A DNA stretch of 64,000 nt, taken from Prochlorococcus marinus. Lineage in GTDB: Bacteria > Cyanobacteriota > Cyanobacteriia > PCC-6307 > Cyanobiaceae. Shown one piece after another: positions 1-9,056 of this stretch. Numbering within the stretch: the stretch's first letter is position 1; the number at the start of each line of letters is the position of its first letter. A program made the position numbers and the translations under genes. A model generated the notes under the pieces. That model saw nothing but the letters and a program-made list of their open reading frames with translations, was not told the origin of the DNA and ran no database searches. Where the stretch lies: positions 180,385 to 244,384 of the forward strand of contig NZ_CVSX01000023.1 of NCBI RefSeq assembly GCF_001180305.1, given 5' to 3'.

Positions 1-353
1 AAAAGTCCTATCATTCTTGGCATTAAATAAGTTCCTGTCGTTTGACTGGCTCCAATGACAAGAGTCCCGCCTTTTAAGCTATTTAAATCTTCAATAGCTT
101 TGCAAGCTTCGTCGCATTGATTCAAAATTCTTTCACAATAATCAAGTAGAAGTCTGCCTGCTTCAGTTAATAGAGCTTTTCTTCCACCTCTATCGAAAAT
201 TGTAATTTCAAGCTGTTTTTCTAGATTTTGTATTTGTAAACTTACGGCAGGTTGAGTTACGTATAAAAGATCTGCAGCTTTTTTAAAACTTCCTTGAGCT
301 GCTATAGCTTTTAATATTCTTAATTGGTCGAGAGTAAATGGTAACTCGGCCAT
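1..353 (-). CDS. rbcR: RbcR/Ycf30-type LysR transcriptional regulator (N-terminal part, cut by window edge)
   Basis: I translated this myself from an ATG at 353-351; the frame stays open for 117 codons to the left edge, so only the N-terminal third is present. It opens [20 protein letters not shown], followed by the LysR winged-helix segment ([20 protein letters not shown], about residues 22-41) and the start of the effector domain ([20 protein letters not shown]). This wording is typical of the cyanobacterial and red-algal RbcR/Ycf30 group, which activates Rubisco and other carbon-fixation genes in response to metabolites. It is divergent from the gene at 436 across an 82-bp spacer, the usual place for a LysR operator. 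Family assignment is firm; its targets here are inference. Confidence 0.9.
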   Translation of the reverse strand, partial: MAELPFTLDQLRILKAIAAQGSFKKAADLLYVTQPAVSLQIQNLEKQLEITIFDRGGRKALLTEAGRLLLDYCERILNQCDEACKAIEDLNSLKGGTLVIGASQTTGTYLMPRMIGL

Positions 354-435
354 CTATGATGCCTACAATTAATTATAATTCTAATGGTTAGAAGTATTCT
401 TGTTAAGAACTTTATTATTTGATTAGTCAAAATTT
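354..435. promoter_or_regulatory. Divergent intergenic region between rbcR and the Z-ISO-like gene
   Basis: This 82-bp spacer holds short inverted repeats that I can see directly: TTCTT-gtt-AAGAA at 397-409 and TTTGA-ttag-TCAAA at 418-431, the latter only four bases before the ATG at 436. There is also an AT-rich stretch at about 371-384 with the ATTA...CTAAT flavour of RbcR-type sites, but its half-site spacing is one base short of the published-type consensus. LysR regulators usually bind such divergent spacers and control their own expression. Assigning an operator is inference only. Confidence 0.35.
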
Positions 436-1164
436 ATGGAGACTCATAAAACTTCGCTGGTTATTTTAATTTTAATTTTAATTTTTGCAGTAATTCATAG
501 TGGTGGAGCAGCTTTAAGAATTAAGGCAGAATCTCTTATGGGTCCGAGATTATGGCGATTATGCTTTGTTACTTTAAGTTTGCCATCTGCAGTAATTTTG
601 ATTAGTTATTTTTTGGCTCATAGATATGACGGAATCAGATTATGGAATTTACAGGGTAATAATTTAGTTTTTATGATGGTATGGATCTTAACTGCAATAA
701 GTTTTTTATTTTTATATCCTGCTACTTACAATTTGCTAGAAATTCCGTCGGTTTTAAAACCTAAAGTTCGAATTTATGGAACTGGGATAATGAGAATCAC
801 AAGACATCCGCAAGCATTTGGTCAGATAATTTGGTGTTTTGCTCATACTTTATGGATTGGGACATCATTCACATTAATAACTTCTATTGGCCTAATTTTG
901 CATCATCTTTTTGCAATCTGGCATGGGGATAAGAGATTAGAAAATAGATTTGGAGAAGAATTTGAAAAGTTTAAAAAAAATACTTCCATAATCCCCTTTA
1001 TGGCAATAATTGAAGGAAGGCAAGAATTTAAGACTAGAGAATTCTTTAGGTTATCTCAACTTGGTATATTGATTGCAATAGGAGTACTTTGGTGGTCTCA
1101 TCAGTACATAAATATTGCGGTTAAAACATTTAATTCATCATTTTTGTCTGAATTTTTCAATTGA
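436..1164 (+). CDS. NnrU-family membrane protein, probable 15-cis-zeta-carotene isomerase (Z-ISO-like)
   Basis: A 242-aa integral membrane protein with hydrophobic segments near residues 5-25, 43-62, 78-97, 128-165 and 206-222. It has the NnrU/Z-ISO hallmark RHPQ around residues 123-126 and a conserved HGDKRLE segment near 163-169, with several histidines (21, 124, 156, 157, 163) as possible haem ligands. The plant Z-ISO enzyme isomerises the 15-cis bond of zeta-carotene using haem b and belongs to this family; cyanobacteria carry homologues. The gene is 33 bp upstream of ndhF on the same strand and divergent from rbcR, so it may be co-transcribed with ndhF. Family membership is well supported; the isomerase role is inferred from homology and could be wrong, since NnrU was first described near denitrification genes. 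Confidence 0.7.
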   Translation: METHKTSLVILILILIFAVIHSGGAALRIKAESLMGPRLWRLCFVTLSLPSAVILISYFLAHRYDGIRLWNLQGNNLVFMMVWILTAISFLFLYPATYNLLEIPSVLKPKVRIYGTGIMRITRHPQAFGQIIWCFAHTLWIGTSFTLITSIGLILHHLFAIWHGDKRLENRFGEEFEKFKKNTSIIPFMAIIEGRQEFKTREFFRLSQLGILIAIGVLWWSHQYINIAVKTFNSSFLSEFFN

Positions 1165-1197
1165 CAGTTTAAAATCAAAATAAAAGTTCTTTAAAAC

Positions 1198-3219
1198 ATG
1201 CCTCAAGCTTCAGAAATTGCCTGGTTAATTCCTGTTTTCCCACTTATTGGTGCAGTGCTTTCTGGCTTAGGACTAATAAGCATCAACAAGAAAATTAATA
1301 ATTCAAGAGAAATTGTTTCTGTAGGTCTGATTTCTTTTGTTGGGATTTCTGCGGTAATTAGTTATAAAGCTCTAATTGAGCAAGTTAATGGCTATCAATC
1401 AGTAGAAAAATTATTTGTATGGGCCAATGCTGGGGATTTCATAATTCCAATGGGATTTGTCCTTGACCCTTTGGGGAGCGTAATGCTTGCTTTAGTAACT
1501 ACAATAACTTTACTGGTAATGATTTACTCTCATGGTTATATGGCGCATGACAAAGGTTATGTCAGATTTTTTACATATTTAGCATTATTTAGTAGCTCAA
1601 TGATGGGATTAATAGTTAGTCCAAACTTATTAGAAATTTATGTTTTTTGGGAATTAGTTGGCATGTGTTCTTACTTATTGGTTGGCTTTTGGTATGACAG
1701 GAATGGCGCTGCGCACGCTGCACAAAAAGCATTTGTTGTTAATAGAGTGGGGGATTTTGGATTATTGCTAGGTATTCTTGGCCTATTTTGGGCAACAAAT
1801 AGTTTTGATTTTCAAGAAATAGCTAATGGAATTTCGCAATCAATATCTGACAATTCGATACCCATTTGGGCTGCTTTACTACTTTGTTTTTTAGTTTTTT
1901 TAGGGCCGATGGCAAAATCTGCTCAGTTTCCTCTCCATGTTTGGTTGCCTGATGCGATGGAAGGCCCGACACCTATTTCTGCACTTATCCATGCTGCAAC
2001 AATGGTTGCTGCCGGAATATTTCTTGTAGCAAGACTTCAACCTTTGTATTCAATATTCCCATCTATTCAGTTCATTATTGCTTTAGTTGGCACCATTACT
2101 TGTTTTTTAGGAGCCTCTATAGCTTTGACCCAGATGGATTTGAAAAAAGGTTTAGCCTATAGTACTGTTTCTCAGCTTGGATATATGATGCTCGCAATGG
2201 GTTGTGGTGCTCCAGTAGCAGGAATTTTTCATTTAGTGACTCATGCTTGCTTTAAAGCAATGCTATTTTTGGGATCTGGTTCAGTAATACATGCTATGGA
2301 AGAAGTGGTTGGCCATCAGCCTGTATTAGCTCAAGATATGAGATTGATGGGCGGTTTAAGAAAAAAAATGCCGTATACATCAACAACATTTTTAATAGGT
2401 TGTGTAGCGATCAGTGGAATTCCACCATTGGCAGGTTTTTGGAGTAAAGACGAGATACTTGGAAATGCTTTTATGTCATTTCCAGCTTTTTGGTTTATAG
2501 GATTTCTAACAGCTGGTATGACTGCTTTTTATATGTTTAGGCTTTATTTTTTGACATTTGAAGGAGATTTCAGAGGGGAGAATAAAGAATTGCAAAAAGA
2601 GCTTTTAATAGCCTGTAAAACTAACATAGATGAAGAAAATGAAGAAGAGCATGGAGTACATGGCTCTATTCATGAGTCACCCTGGTCAATGACATTCCCC
2701 TTGGTATTTCTTGCTGTACCGTCTTTAATTATCGGTTTTATGGGATTACCATGGGATAGCAAAATTGCAAATTTACTAGATCCTGAAGAAGCAGAGACAG
2801 CGGCAGCAGCCTTCGAATTAAAAGAATTTTTACCTTTAGCAATTGCGTCAGTTTTTATTGCATCAGTTGGAATCATTATTGCTTATCAGGCTTATTTCGT
2901 GAAAAAAATTAATTTATCAGTTTTATTCGCCGAAAGGTTTCCTAGTATCAACAAATTTTTATCAAATAAATGGTATCTAGATGACATTAATGAAAAACTT
3001 TTTGTTAAGGGTAGTAGAAAACTTGCTAAAGAGGTCTTAGAGGTTGATTCTAAGGTTGTTGATGGTGTAGTAAATCTTACTGGACTTGTAACTTTAGGTA
3101 GTGGAGAAGGTTTAAAATATTTTGAGACAGGTAGGGCTCAATTTTATGCGCTTATTGTTTTTGGAGGTGTAATTCTACTTGTTACCATATTTGGTTTTCA
3201 ATCTCCTCAAGTATCTTAA
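1198..3219 (+). CDS. ndhF: NAD(P)H-quinone oxidoreductase subunit 5 (NdhF)
   Basis: 673 aa, a typical NuoL/NdhF antiporter-like subunit of the thylakoid NDH-1 complex, which passes electrons from ferredoxin to plastoquinone and pumps protons. The sequence shows many transmembrane helices, the conserved MIYSHGYM and FWELVGMCSYLLVGFWY segments, and the proton-channel core FPLHVWLPDAMEGPTPISAL (around residues 243-262). A charged hydrophilic stretch rich in Glu and His lies near residues 475-490. It is followed 85 bp later by ndhD. No cupA/chpY or second ndhF/ndhD pair is nearby, so this looks like the respiratory and cyclic-flow NDH-1L form rather than a CO2-uptake form. Confidence 0.97.
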   Translation: MPQASEIAWLIPVFPLIGAVLSGLGLISINKKINNSREIVSVGLISFVGISAVISYKALIEQVNGYQSVEKLFVWANAGDFIIPMGFVLDPLGSVMLALVTTITLLVMIYSHGYMAHDKGYVRFFTYLALFSSSMMGLIVSPNLLEIYVFWELVGMCSYLLVGFWYDRNGAAHAAQKAFVVNRVGDFGLLLGILGLFWATNSFDFQEIANGISQSISDNSIPIWAALLLCFLVFLGPMAKSAQFPLHVWLPDAMEGPTPISALIHAATMVAAGIFLVARLQPLYSIFPSIQFIIALVGTITCFLGASIALTQMDLKKGLAYSTVSQLGYMMLAMGCGAPVAGIFHLVTHACFKAMLFLGSGSVIHAMEEVVGHQPVLAQDMRLMGGLRKKMPYTSTTFLIGCVAISGIPPLAGFWSKDEILGNAFMSFPAFWFIGFLTAGMTAFYMFRLYFLTFEGDFRGENKELQKELLIACKTNIDEENEEEHGVHGSIHESPWSMTFPLVFLAVPSLIIGFMGLPWDSKIANLLDPEEAETAAAAFELKEFLPLAIASVFIASVGIIIAYQAYFVKKINLSVLFAERFPSINKFLSNKWYLDDINEKLFVKGSRKLAKEVLEVDSKVVDGVVNLTGLVTLGSGEGLKYFETGRAQFYALIVFGGVILLVTIFGFQSPQVS

Positions 3220-3304
3220 TTACAATTGTGTGTCTTCACTGTCCATTGGGGTGAAAAAATACAGAAAATTTCTAGACTTTATTTAAGATAAATTTCTTAT
3301 TAAA

Positions 3305-4945
3305 TTGGGTACCTATTTTTATACACATTTTGCGACACAAATTTTGGGAACTTTGGGAGCTGGACTATCTAACTTCCCATGGTTATCTGCTTCAATTTTA
3401 TTTCCAATTGGTAGCGCATTTGTGATCCCTTTTTTCCCAGATAAAGGAGATGGCAAAGAGGTGAGATGGTTCGCATTGTCTATTGCATTAATAACTTTTT
3501 TAATTACTGTAGGTTCATATATTAATGGCTTTGATATTAGTAATGAAAATGTTCAACTGAAAGAAAATATTAGTTGGCTCCCTGATTTAGGTCTTACTTG
3601 GTCTGTTGGCGCTGATGGTATGTCTATGCCGTTAATATTATTGACTAGTTTTATAACTGCTTTAGCAGTTCTTGCTGCATGGCCAGTCAAGTTCAAACCA
3701 AAGTTATTTTTCTTTTTAATATTGGTTATGGATGGTGGTCAAATCGCTGTGTTTGCAGTACAAGATATGCTTTTATTCTTTCTAACTTGGGAACTAGAGT
3801 TAATTCCGGTTTATTTATTACTGGCTATTTGGGGTGGTAAAAATCGGCAATATGCAGCAACAAAATTCATTATTTATACAGCTGGCAGTTCTATCTTCAT
3901 TCTTCTGGCAGCGTTAGCAATGGGTTTCTATGGCACAGAAATTCCTAACTTTGAGTTTTCTCACTTGGCAGCTCAAGATTTTAGTCAAAAATTCCAAATA
4001 TTATGTTATGTAGGGCTTTTAATTGCATTTGGAGTGAAATTACCAATCGTACCTCTTCATACTTGGCTTCCAGATGCTCATGGAGAGGCAACAGCGCCTG
4101 TTCATATGCTTCTAGCAGGAATTTTATTAAAGATGGGAGGATATGCCCTTTTAAGATTTAATGCACAATTATTACCCGTTGCTCATGCTCAATTTGCCCC
4201 ATTATTAATAGTTCTTGGGGTAGTTAATATAATTTATGCTGCATTAACTTCTTTTGCTCAAAGAAATCTAAAAAGAAAAATTGCATACAGTTCGATAAGT
4301 CATATGGGTTTCGTACTTATTGGTATAGGGAGTTTTAGTAGCCTTGGAACAAGCGGAGCAATGCTACAAATGGTCAGTCATGGATTAATCGGTGCAAGTT
4401 TATTTTTTCTTGTTGGTGCTACTTATGACAGAACAAAAACTCTTAAACTTGATGAAATGAGTGGTGTAGGACAAAAAATGAGAATCATGTTTGCCTTATG
4501 GACTGCTTGCTCTCTGGCTTCTCTGGCTTTGCCTGGTATGAGCGGATTCGTTTCCGAATTGATGGTATTTACAGGATTTGTTACTGATGAAGTGTATACA
4601 CTTCCGTTTAGGGTAGTGATGGCCTCTTTAGCTGCTATCGGTGTAATACTTACTCCCATTTATCTACTTTCAATGTTACGAGAAATTTTCTTTGGTAAAG
4701 AAAATCCTAAACTAACAGAAGAACGAAAACTTATTGATGCAGAGCCTAGAGAAGTTTATATTATTGCTTGTTTACTATTACCGATTATTGGAATAGGTCT
4801 ATACCCAAGATTAGTTACTGAGAGTTATCTTGCTTCTATAAATAATTTAGTAGAAAGGGATTTAACTGCAGTGAAAAGTTCTATGAAAACTAATATTTTC
4901 TCAGGAACTAAAAAAAATGAGATTTTAAAGGCTCCAACAATATAG
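3305..4945 (+). CDS. ndhD: NAD(P)H-quinone oxidoreductase chain 4 (NdhD)
   Basis: Up to 546 aa, a NuoM/NdhD antiporter-like subunit of NDH-1. Visible hallmarks are the [20 protein letters not shown] helix and the channel motif [20 protein letters not shown], followed by [19 protein letters not shown]. The start is uncertain: this frame begins with TTG at 3305 and has no clear ribosome binding site, while another TTG in frame at 3344 lies just before the GTLGAG segment where I expect homologues to begin. The first dozen residues may therefore not be translated. It sits 85 bp after ndhF on the same strand, which suggests co-transcription and a shared place in the membrane arm. Confidence 0.96.
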   Translation: MGTYFYTHFATQILGTLGAGLSNFPWLSASILFPIGSAFVIPFFPDKGDGKEVRWFALSIALITFLITVGSYINGFDISNENVQLKENISWLPDLGLTWSVGADGMSMPLILLTSFITALAVLAAWPVKFKPKLFFFLILVMDGGQIAVFAVQDMLLFFLTWELELIPVYLLLAIWGGKNRQYAATKFIIYTAGSSIFILLAALAMGFYGTEIPNFEFSHLAAQDFSQKFQILCYVGLLIAFGVKLPIVPLHTWLPDAHGEATAPVHMLLAGILLKMGGYALLRFNAQLLPVAHAQFAPLLIVLGVVNIIYAALTSFAQRNLKRKIAYSSISHMGFVLIGIGSFSSLGTSGAMLQMVSHGLIGASLFFLVGATYDRTKTLKLDEMSGVGQKMRIMFALWTACSLASLALPGMSGFVSELMVFTGFVTDEVYTLPFRVVMASLAAIGVILTPIYLLSMLREIFFGKENPKLTEERKLIDAEPREVYIIACLLLPIIGIGLYPRLVTESYLASINNLVERDLTAVKSSMKTNIFSGTKKNEILKAPTI

Positions 4946-5070
4946 TTTCTTAAATTTATGCAAAATTTGTTTGGCTTTAAATAAATAAGAAGATATCTTG
5001 TGAATAGTTATTAGCTTATTTAAAAATATCCTATATAAATTCTATTGATAAGCAACAATTAGGACCTAGA

Positions 5071-5892
5071 TTGTTGATTAAGTTTCTTCAAGATGCAGCT
5101 GGCAAAGGTGATCTTGACCCATGGGATATTGATGTAATAAGTGTAATTGATAGTTTTTTGGAACAATACTCACAAACTTTCGGGAAAACTCTAAACATTA
5201 AGAATTCTTATCATAAGGACTTATCTGAGACAAGTGAAGCATTTTTTGCGGCTTCCGTACTCGTAAATTTAAAGGCTCAAGTTTTGGAATCTGATGTTTT
5301 CAAGGATAATTCTTCAGATATTGAAGATGATTTTGAGGTTGATGATCAAGAGTGGATTGATCAAGAATTTGATTTTCCAAAATACCCTGAAAAATATCTT
5401 AGGAGAAGATCAATAGCGCAACCAATCCTTAAACGTACTACAACACTGGGAGAACTGGTAAGTCAATTAGAGTCTATTGCTGAAGTTATAGAAACCCAAG
5501 ATCTTTTGCTAATGAAGAGAAAAAGAAATAAAAAATATTCTGATAGGGCTTTAATTTCTCAAGTTAAATCTTTAGCACACCGAGAAAAACTACCAGAAAC
5601 TACTAAAGAATTAGGAAAATTTATTGATGGTTGGGAAAAAGCTTTGCAGTGGACAGATTTTGAATATTTAGTTAAAAAATGGCAAACAGTTGTCAAAAAT
5701 GATTTAGATAAAGATCGTCTTGGGGTCTTTTGGGCTTTGTTATTTTTATCATCTGAAAATAAAATTGAAATTAAACAAATTAATTCTTTATATGGCCCAA
5801 TACAAATTAAACGAATAATTCCAAAAGGGGGCTTAGCTCAAATGCCTATAGATAATCTTGAGGTAACTAATAACTCTCCCTCTGCTGCTTAG
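5071..5892 (+). CDS. scpA: ScpA-like chromosome segregation/condensation protein
   Basis: 273 aa resembling cyanobacterial ScpA, the kleisin that bridges SMC heads with ScpB in the condensin complex. The N-terminus (LIKFLQDAAGKGDLDPWDID) matches the ScpA pattern of a helical bundle followed by D-[IVP]-x-D, and the C-terminus has a winged-helix-like segment (VFWALLFLSSENKIEIKQ). An acidic, poorly conserved middle (residues about 90-110) is usual. The start is TTG at 5071; the frame is open upstream to 5008 and encodes a plausible extension ending DKQQLGPRLLIK, so a non-standard upstream start is possible. No scpB or smc is in the window. Confidence 0.75.
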   Translation: MLIKFLQDAAGKGDLDPWDIDVISVIDSFLEQYSQTFGKTLNIKNSYHKDLSETSEAFFAASVLVNLKAQVLESDVFKDNSSDIEDDFEVDDQEWIDQEFDFPKYPEKYLRRRSIAQPILKRTTTLGELVSQLESIAEVIETQDLLLMKRKRNKKYSDRALISQVKSLAHREKLPETTKELGKFIDGWEKALQWTDFEYLVKKWQTVVKNDLDKDRLGVFWALLFLSSENKIEIKQINSLYGPIQIKRIIPKGGLAQMPIDNLEVTNNSPSAA

Positions 5893-5939
5893 GTGCTGAA
5901 TAGCAATAACGTATAATCTTTAAAAAGGGATTTGAATTC

Positions 5940-7118
5940 ATGAAGGCAATGATACTTGCGGCGGGAAAAGGTACTCGTGTTCAACCTATAACTCATATTA
6001 TTCCAAAACCAATGATTCCTATTTTGCAAAAGCCTGTAATGGAGTTTCTTTTAGAGTTATTAAAAGAGCATGGCTTTAAAGAAATAATGGTTAATGTCTC
6101 TCATCTTGCTGAAGAAATTGAAAATTACTTTAGAGATGGCCAAAGATTCGGCGTGGAGATAGCATATAGTTTCGAAGGTAGAATTGAAGATGGGGAATTA
6201 ATAGGAGATGCTTTAGGTTCAGCAGGAGGATTAAAAAAAATTCAAGATTTTCAAAAATTCTTTGATGAAACTTTTGTTGTGCTATGTGGCGATGCTTTAG
6301 TTGATTTAGATTTAACTGAAGCAGTAAAGAAACATAAGGAAAAGGGAGCTATCGCAAGCTTAATAACTAAAAAAGTCGTTAGAGAGCAAGTATCGAGTTA
6401 TGGTGTAGTAGTTTCAGATGATAATGGACGAATAAAGGCTTTTCAAGAAAAGCCATCTGTAGATAAGGCCCTTGGCGACTCTATTAATACAGGTATTTAT
6501 CTTTTTGAACCTGAAATTTTTAATTACATACCATCGGGAGAGAAATTTGATATTGGTGCTGATCTCTTTCCTAAACTTGTTGAAATGAATTTACCATTTT
6601 TTGCATTGCCAATGGATTTTGAATGGGTAGATATTGGAAAAGTTCCTGATTATTGGAGTGCTATTCGTAACGTTTTACAAGGCAAGGTAAGACAAGTAGA
6701 TATTCCTGGCAAAGAAATTAAACCTGGAGTTTTTACAGGGTTGAATGTGGCTGCCAATTGGGACAAAGTTGATATTACTGGGCCAGTATATATTGGCGGA
6801 ATGACAAGAATAGAGGATGGTGCAACAATTATTGGACCTACAATGATTGGTCCAAGTTGTTGTATTTGCGAAGGTGCAACAATTGATAATTCAATTATTT
6901 TTGATTATTCGAAAATCGGGAAGGGTGTTCGACTGGTCGATAAATTAGTATTTGGCCGTTATTGTGTGGGAAAAAATGGTGATCATTTCGATTTGCAAGA
7001 TGCTTCTTTGGATTGGTTGATAACAGACTCTAGAAGATCTGATATGATCCAGCCATCTCCACAGCAGAAGGCAATGGCAGAATTGTTAGGTACCGATTTG
7101 ATTAATATTCCAGATTAA
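5940..7118 (+). CDS. Sugar-phosphate nucleotidyltransferase (NDP-sugar pyrophosphorylase)
   Basis: 392 aa with an N-terminal nucleotidyltransferase domain and a C-terminal left-handed beta-helix. The nucleotide loop AAGKGTR is at residues 7-13, PKPMIPI follows at about 22-28, and CGDALVDLD near residue 115 gives the metal-binding aspartate. The hexapeptide-like repeats (YIGGMTRIEDGATIIGPTMI) begin around residue 283. The arrangement is like mannose-1-phosphate guanylyltransferase or glucose-1-phosphate transferases; the exact sugar and nucleotide cannot be read from sequence alone. It overlaps the convergent metF gene by 17 bp. The likely role is supplying an activated sugar for surface polysaccharide. 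Confidence 0.85.
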   Translation: MKAMILAAGKGTRVQPITHIIPKPMIPILQKPVMEFLLELLKEHGFKEIMVNVSHLAEEIENYFRDGQRFGVEIAYSFEGRIEDGELIGDALGSAGGLKKIQDFQKFFDETFVVLCGDALVDLDLTEAVKKHKEKGAIASLITKKVVREQVSSYGVVVSDDNGRIKAFQEKPSVDKALGDSINTGIYLFEPEIFNYIPSGEKFDIGADLFPKLVEMNLPFFALPMDFEWVDIGKVPDYWSAIRNVLQGKVRQVDIPGKEIKPGVFTGLNVAANWDKVDITGPVYIGGMTRIEDGATIIGPTMIGPSCCICEGATIDNSIIFDYSKIGKGVRLVDKLVFGRYCVGKNGDHFDLQDASLDWLITDSRRSDMIQPSPQQKAMAELLGTDLINIPD

Positions 7119-7992
7119 TGCCAGCTTTTTCAATGATTTCAGGGATTAAATGTTCTGCCTTAACTGCCATTAGATGAATGCCATCAGCGATATTTATAAA
7201 ATCATGAGCTTGTTCCGCTGCAATTTCTATTCCCTCTTTTAAAGGTTCTTTAGCATTTTTTAAACGATCTAAAATATTTTCAGGAATGTTTGCTCCTGGA
7301 ACATATTTGTTAATAAAAAGAGCGTTTTTGTACGACTTTAATAGAAATACACCCGCAATTACAGGTATTTCGAGAGGCTTGCTAATGTTTTCACAAAACT
7401 CTTTCAAATGTTCTTTTTTCATAACCATTTGAGTTTGTAAGAATTTTGCTCCAGCCTCTTTTTTCTTACTTATTCTATTTTTCAAACTTCTTTGATTTCT
7501 ACAATTTGGATCTGCTGCGGCTCCTGTAAATAACAGTGTTTTTTTATCGGCAAGTTCTCCTAAAGAAGGATCAATTCCTTTATTAAAGTCTTGAATTTGT
7601 CGCAGTAATTTAACCGACTCAAATTCATGAACAGCTTTAGCATCTTGCTGATCCCCTGATTTTACTGAATCACCGGTAATGCATAATATATTTTTTATTC
7701 CTAAAGCATTTGCTCCAAGAATGTCTGATTGTAAAGCAATTTTATTACGATCTCTGCAAGATATTTGCATTACTGGTTCTATACCATTTTCCAGTAATAG
7801 TTTGGACATTGCCATGCTGCACATTCTCATTACAGCTCTGCTTCCGTCAGTAATGTTAACAGCATGTACCTTATCTTTCAATAGTTGTGCTATGTTAAGA
7901 GATCTTAAGGGGCTTCCGCCTCTAGGCGGCATTAATTCTGCCGTTATAACCTTGGATTTTTTTTCTAAAGTCTGCTGAAGTTTTGATTTCAA
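7102..7992 (-). CDS. metF: Methylenetetrahydrofolate reductase
   Basis: 296 aa, the expected size for bacterial MetF, which reduces 5,10-methylene-THF to 5-methyl-THF for methionine synthesis using FAD. The N-terminal beta-strand carries ITAELMPPRGGSP with the usual active-site Glu at residue 19; AVNITDGSRAVMRMC and ILCITGDSVKSGDQ are typical of the TIM barrel. The C-terminal IPVIAGVFLLKSYKNALFIN fits the substrate-binding strands. It is divergent from the pedR-like gene, with 77 bp between the starts, and its 3' end overlaps the preceding sugar nucleotidyltransferase gene. Confidence 0.92.
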   Translation of the reverse strand: MKSKLQQTLEKKSKVITAELMPPRGGSPLRSLNIAQLLKDKVHAVNITDGSRAVMRMCSMAMSKLLLENGIEPVMQISCRDRNKIALQSDILGANALGIKNILCITGDSVKSGDQQDAKAVHEFESVKLLRQIQDFNKGIDPSLGELADKKTLLFTGAAADPNCRNQRSLKNRISKKKEAGAKFLQTQMVMKKEHLKEFCENISKPLEIPVIAGVFLLKSYKNALFINKYVPGANIPENILDRLKNAKEPLKEGIEIAAEQAHDFINIADGIHLMAVKAEHLIPEIIEKAGINLEY

Positions 7993-8069
7993 TTGCTTTT
8001 GTTTCCTACTTGGTTAACAAGTGTAGTGAGATTGCTAAACTTAATTAATATAAAAAAGGAACTGTTTAA

Positions 8070-8348
8070 ATGCAAATGGTTGAAGAAGATCTGAACAACA
8101 TTGATATGATGGGTCTCTCAACAAGAGAGATGGAAATCATTGATCTCGTAGCTGATGGACTTACAAATCAAGAAATAGCGGTAAAACTTACTATTAGTAA
8201 AAGAACTGTTGATAATCATGTAAGTAATATGTTTACAAAAACAGGTTCTAAAAATAGAGTTGCACTATTAAATTGGGCAATGGATAATGGAAAGATCTGT
8301 AGGGATGGATTTAATTGTTGTTCCCTCCCAGACTCTGATCAAGATTAG
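8070..8348 (+). CDS. pedR: Small LuxR-type regulator, PedR-like
   Basis: 92 aa that are almost entirely a LuxR/GerE helix-turn-helix: LSTREMEIIDLVADGLTNQE at residues 16-35, then EIAVKLTISKRTVDNHVSN. There is no receiver domain. The small size and the C-terminal cysteines (Cys77 in GKIC, and the pair Cys83-Cys84) match PedR of Synechocystis, a regulator whose activity is switched by thioredoxin according to photosynthetic electron flow. AAGGA at 8056-8060 is a good ribosome binding site for the ATG at 8070; a second ATG follows at 8076. The 3' end overlaps the convergent gene at 8311 by 38 bp. The PedR assignment is by architecture and cysteines, so moderate. Confidence 0.75.
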   Translation: MQMVEEDLNNIDMMGLSTREMEIIDLVADGLTNQEIAVKLTISKRTVDNHVSNMFTKTGSKNRVALLNWAMDNGKICRDGFNCCSLPDSDQD

Positions 8349-8496
8349 TACTTTTTACTTTTTCTGTATCATTTGCTAAATCCAATAAACAATAATTTGT
8401 AGGGCCTAATTCGAACAATTCAGCATATGCTATGCAAGCATCTTTGTCTGAATCAACAAATCTCAATATTCCTTCTTTGTCATAAAGACCATACAT
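8311..8496 (-). CDS. Small conserved hypothetical protein, 61 aa
   Basis: I do not recognise a domain. The 61-residue protein starts MYGLYDKEGILRFVDSDKDA, then has a segment rich in Ala, Leu and Glu (ACIAYAELFELGPTNYCLL) and ends in a polar Asn-rich tail. It has no signal peptide or membrane helix. Composition is that of a soluble folded protein rather than random reading of AT-rich DNA, and it fills a gap otherwise empty on this strand. Its 3' end overlaps the convergent PedR-like gene by 38 bp, so the tail is constrained by the opposite reading frame. No function can be assigned. Confidence 0.6.
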   Translation of the reverse strand: MYGLYDKEGILRFVDSDKDACIAYAELFELGPTNYCLLDLANDTEKVKSTNLDQSLGGNNN

Positions 8497-8558
8497 TTTT
8501 GTAAAAAATATATTTTTTAGAATATAAAGAAAATATAAAGGAAAGGTGGTTCCTTTGA

Positions 8559-9056
8559 CTAGTTATTTTTTTGAGTTGTTAAGTATGGCCCTTCCCAATT
8601 GGAAAAAGGTTTGATTGCAAGGTTGAAATTGGAGTAATGCTGAAGCCCAGTAATCTCTTTTGATATGAAAGATGGAAGCTTGAAATCTTCCTTCTCATTG
8701 GACAGTTCAATTTCTGCAATTTCAAGCGGATAATTATTTTCTTTAAAGCAATCTACAATCCAAGATTTTTTTTCAACTTTTAAAAAGAATCTTTCCTTTT
8801 TTATTGTATTTGAAAGATTCGACATTATTACTTCACCATCTTTTTGTGGAATGCAGTATTCAAACTCGAAGTTAGTAAAGCTCTCGATATGTTTTTTGAA
8901 TGTAATTTTAAAGTCTTTCCCTGTAAATCTTATTCTAATAATCCAATCATCTGAACTTTTTGAAAGATATCCCTGTTCAATAAAAATTTTTTTTGTGACG
9001 AATTCTTTCCAATTATCATTCTTTATTAGAAATCTTCTTTCTATTTCTAGGGCCAT
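8559..9056 (-). CDS. CYTH-domain protein (triphosphate tunnel metalloenzyme family)
   Basis: 165 aa starting MALEIERRFLIKN, the ExExR/K signature (Glu4, Glu6) of the CYTH superfamily, whose members hydrolyse or cyclise nucleotide and inorganic triphosphates in a beta-barrel tunnel. Alternating basic and acidic strands are visible (WIIRIRFTGKDFKITFKKHI, FEFEYCIPQKDGEV, KERFFLKVEKKSWIVDCF, PLEIAEIELS). The length fits a single short-type CYTH protein such as bacterial triphosphatases. It begins one base after the stop of nadK, so it is probably translated with it. The substrate is unknown; tripolyphosphate is the best family-based guess. Confidence 0.82.
   Translation of the reverse strand: MALEIERRFLIKNDNWKEFVTKKIFIEQGYLSKSSDDWIIRIRFTGKDFKITFKKHIESFTNFEFEYCIPQKDGEVIMSNLSNTIKKERFFLKVEKKSWIVDCFKENNYPLEIAEIELSNEKEDFKLPSFISKEITGLQHYSNFNLAIKPFSNWEGPYLTTQKNN

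Noticed and set aside
371..384. ATTA...CTAAT as an RbcR operator
   Set aside because: The half-sites are spaced one base short of the ATTA(R)-N5-(Y)TAAT type motif, so it is mentioned only as a weak possibility.
3220..3304. Terminator between ndhF and ndhD
   Set aside because: The only repeat is a 5-bp TTCAC/GTGAA pair with no T-tract after it; co-transcription is more likely.
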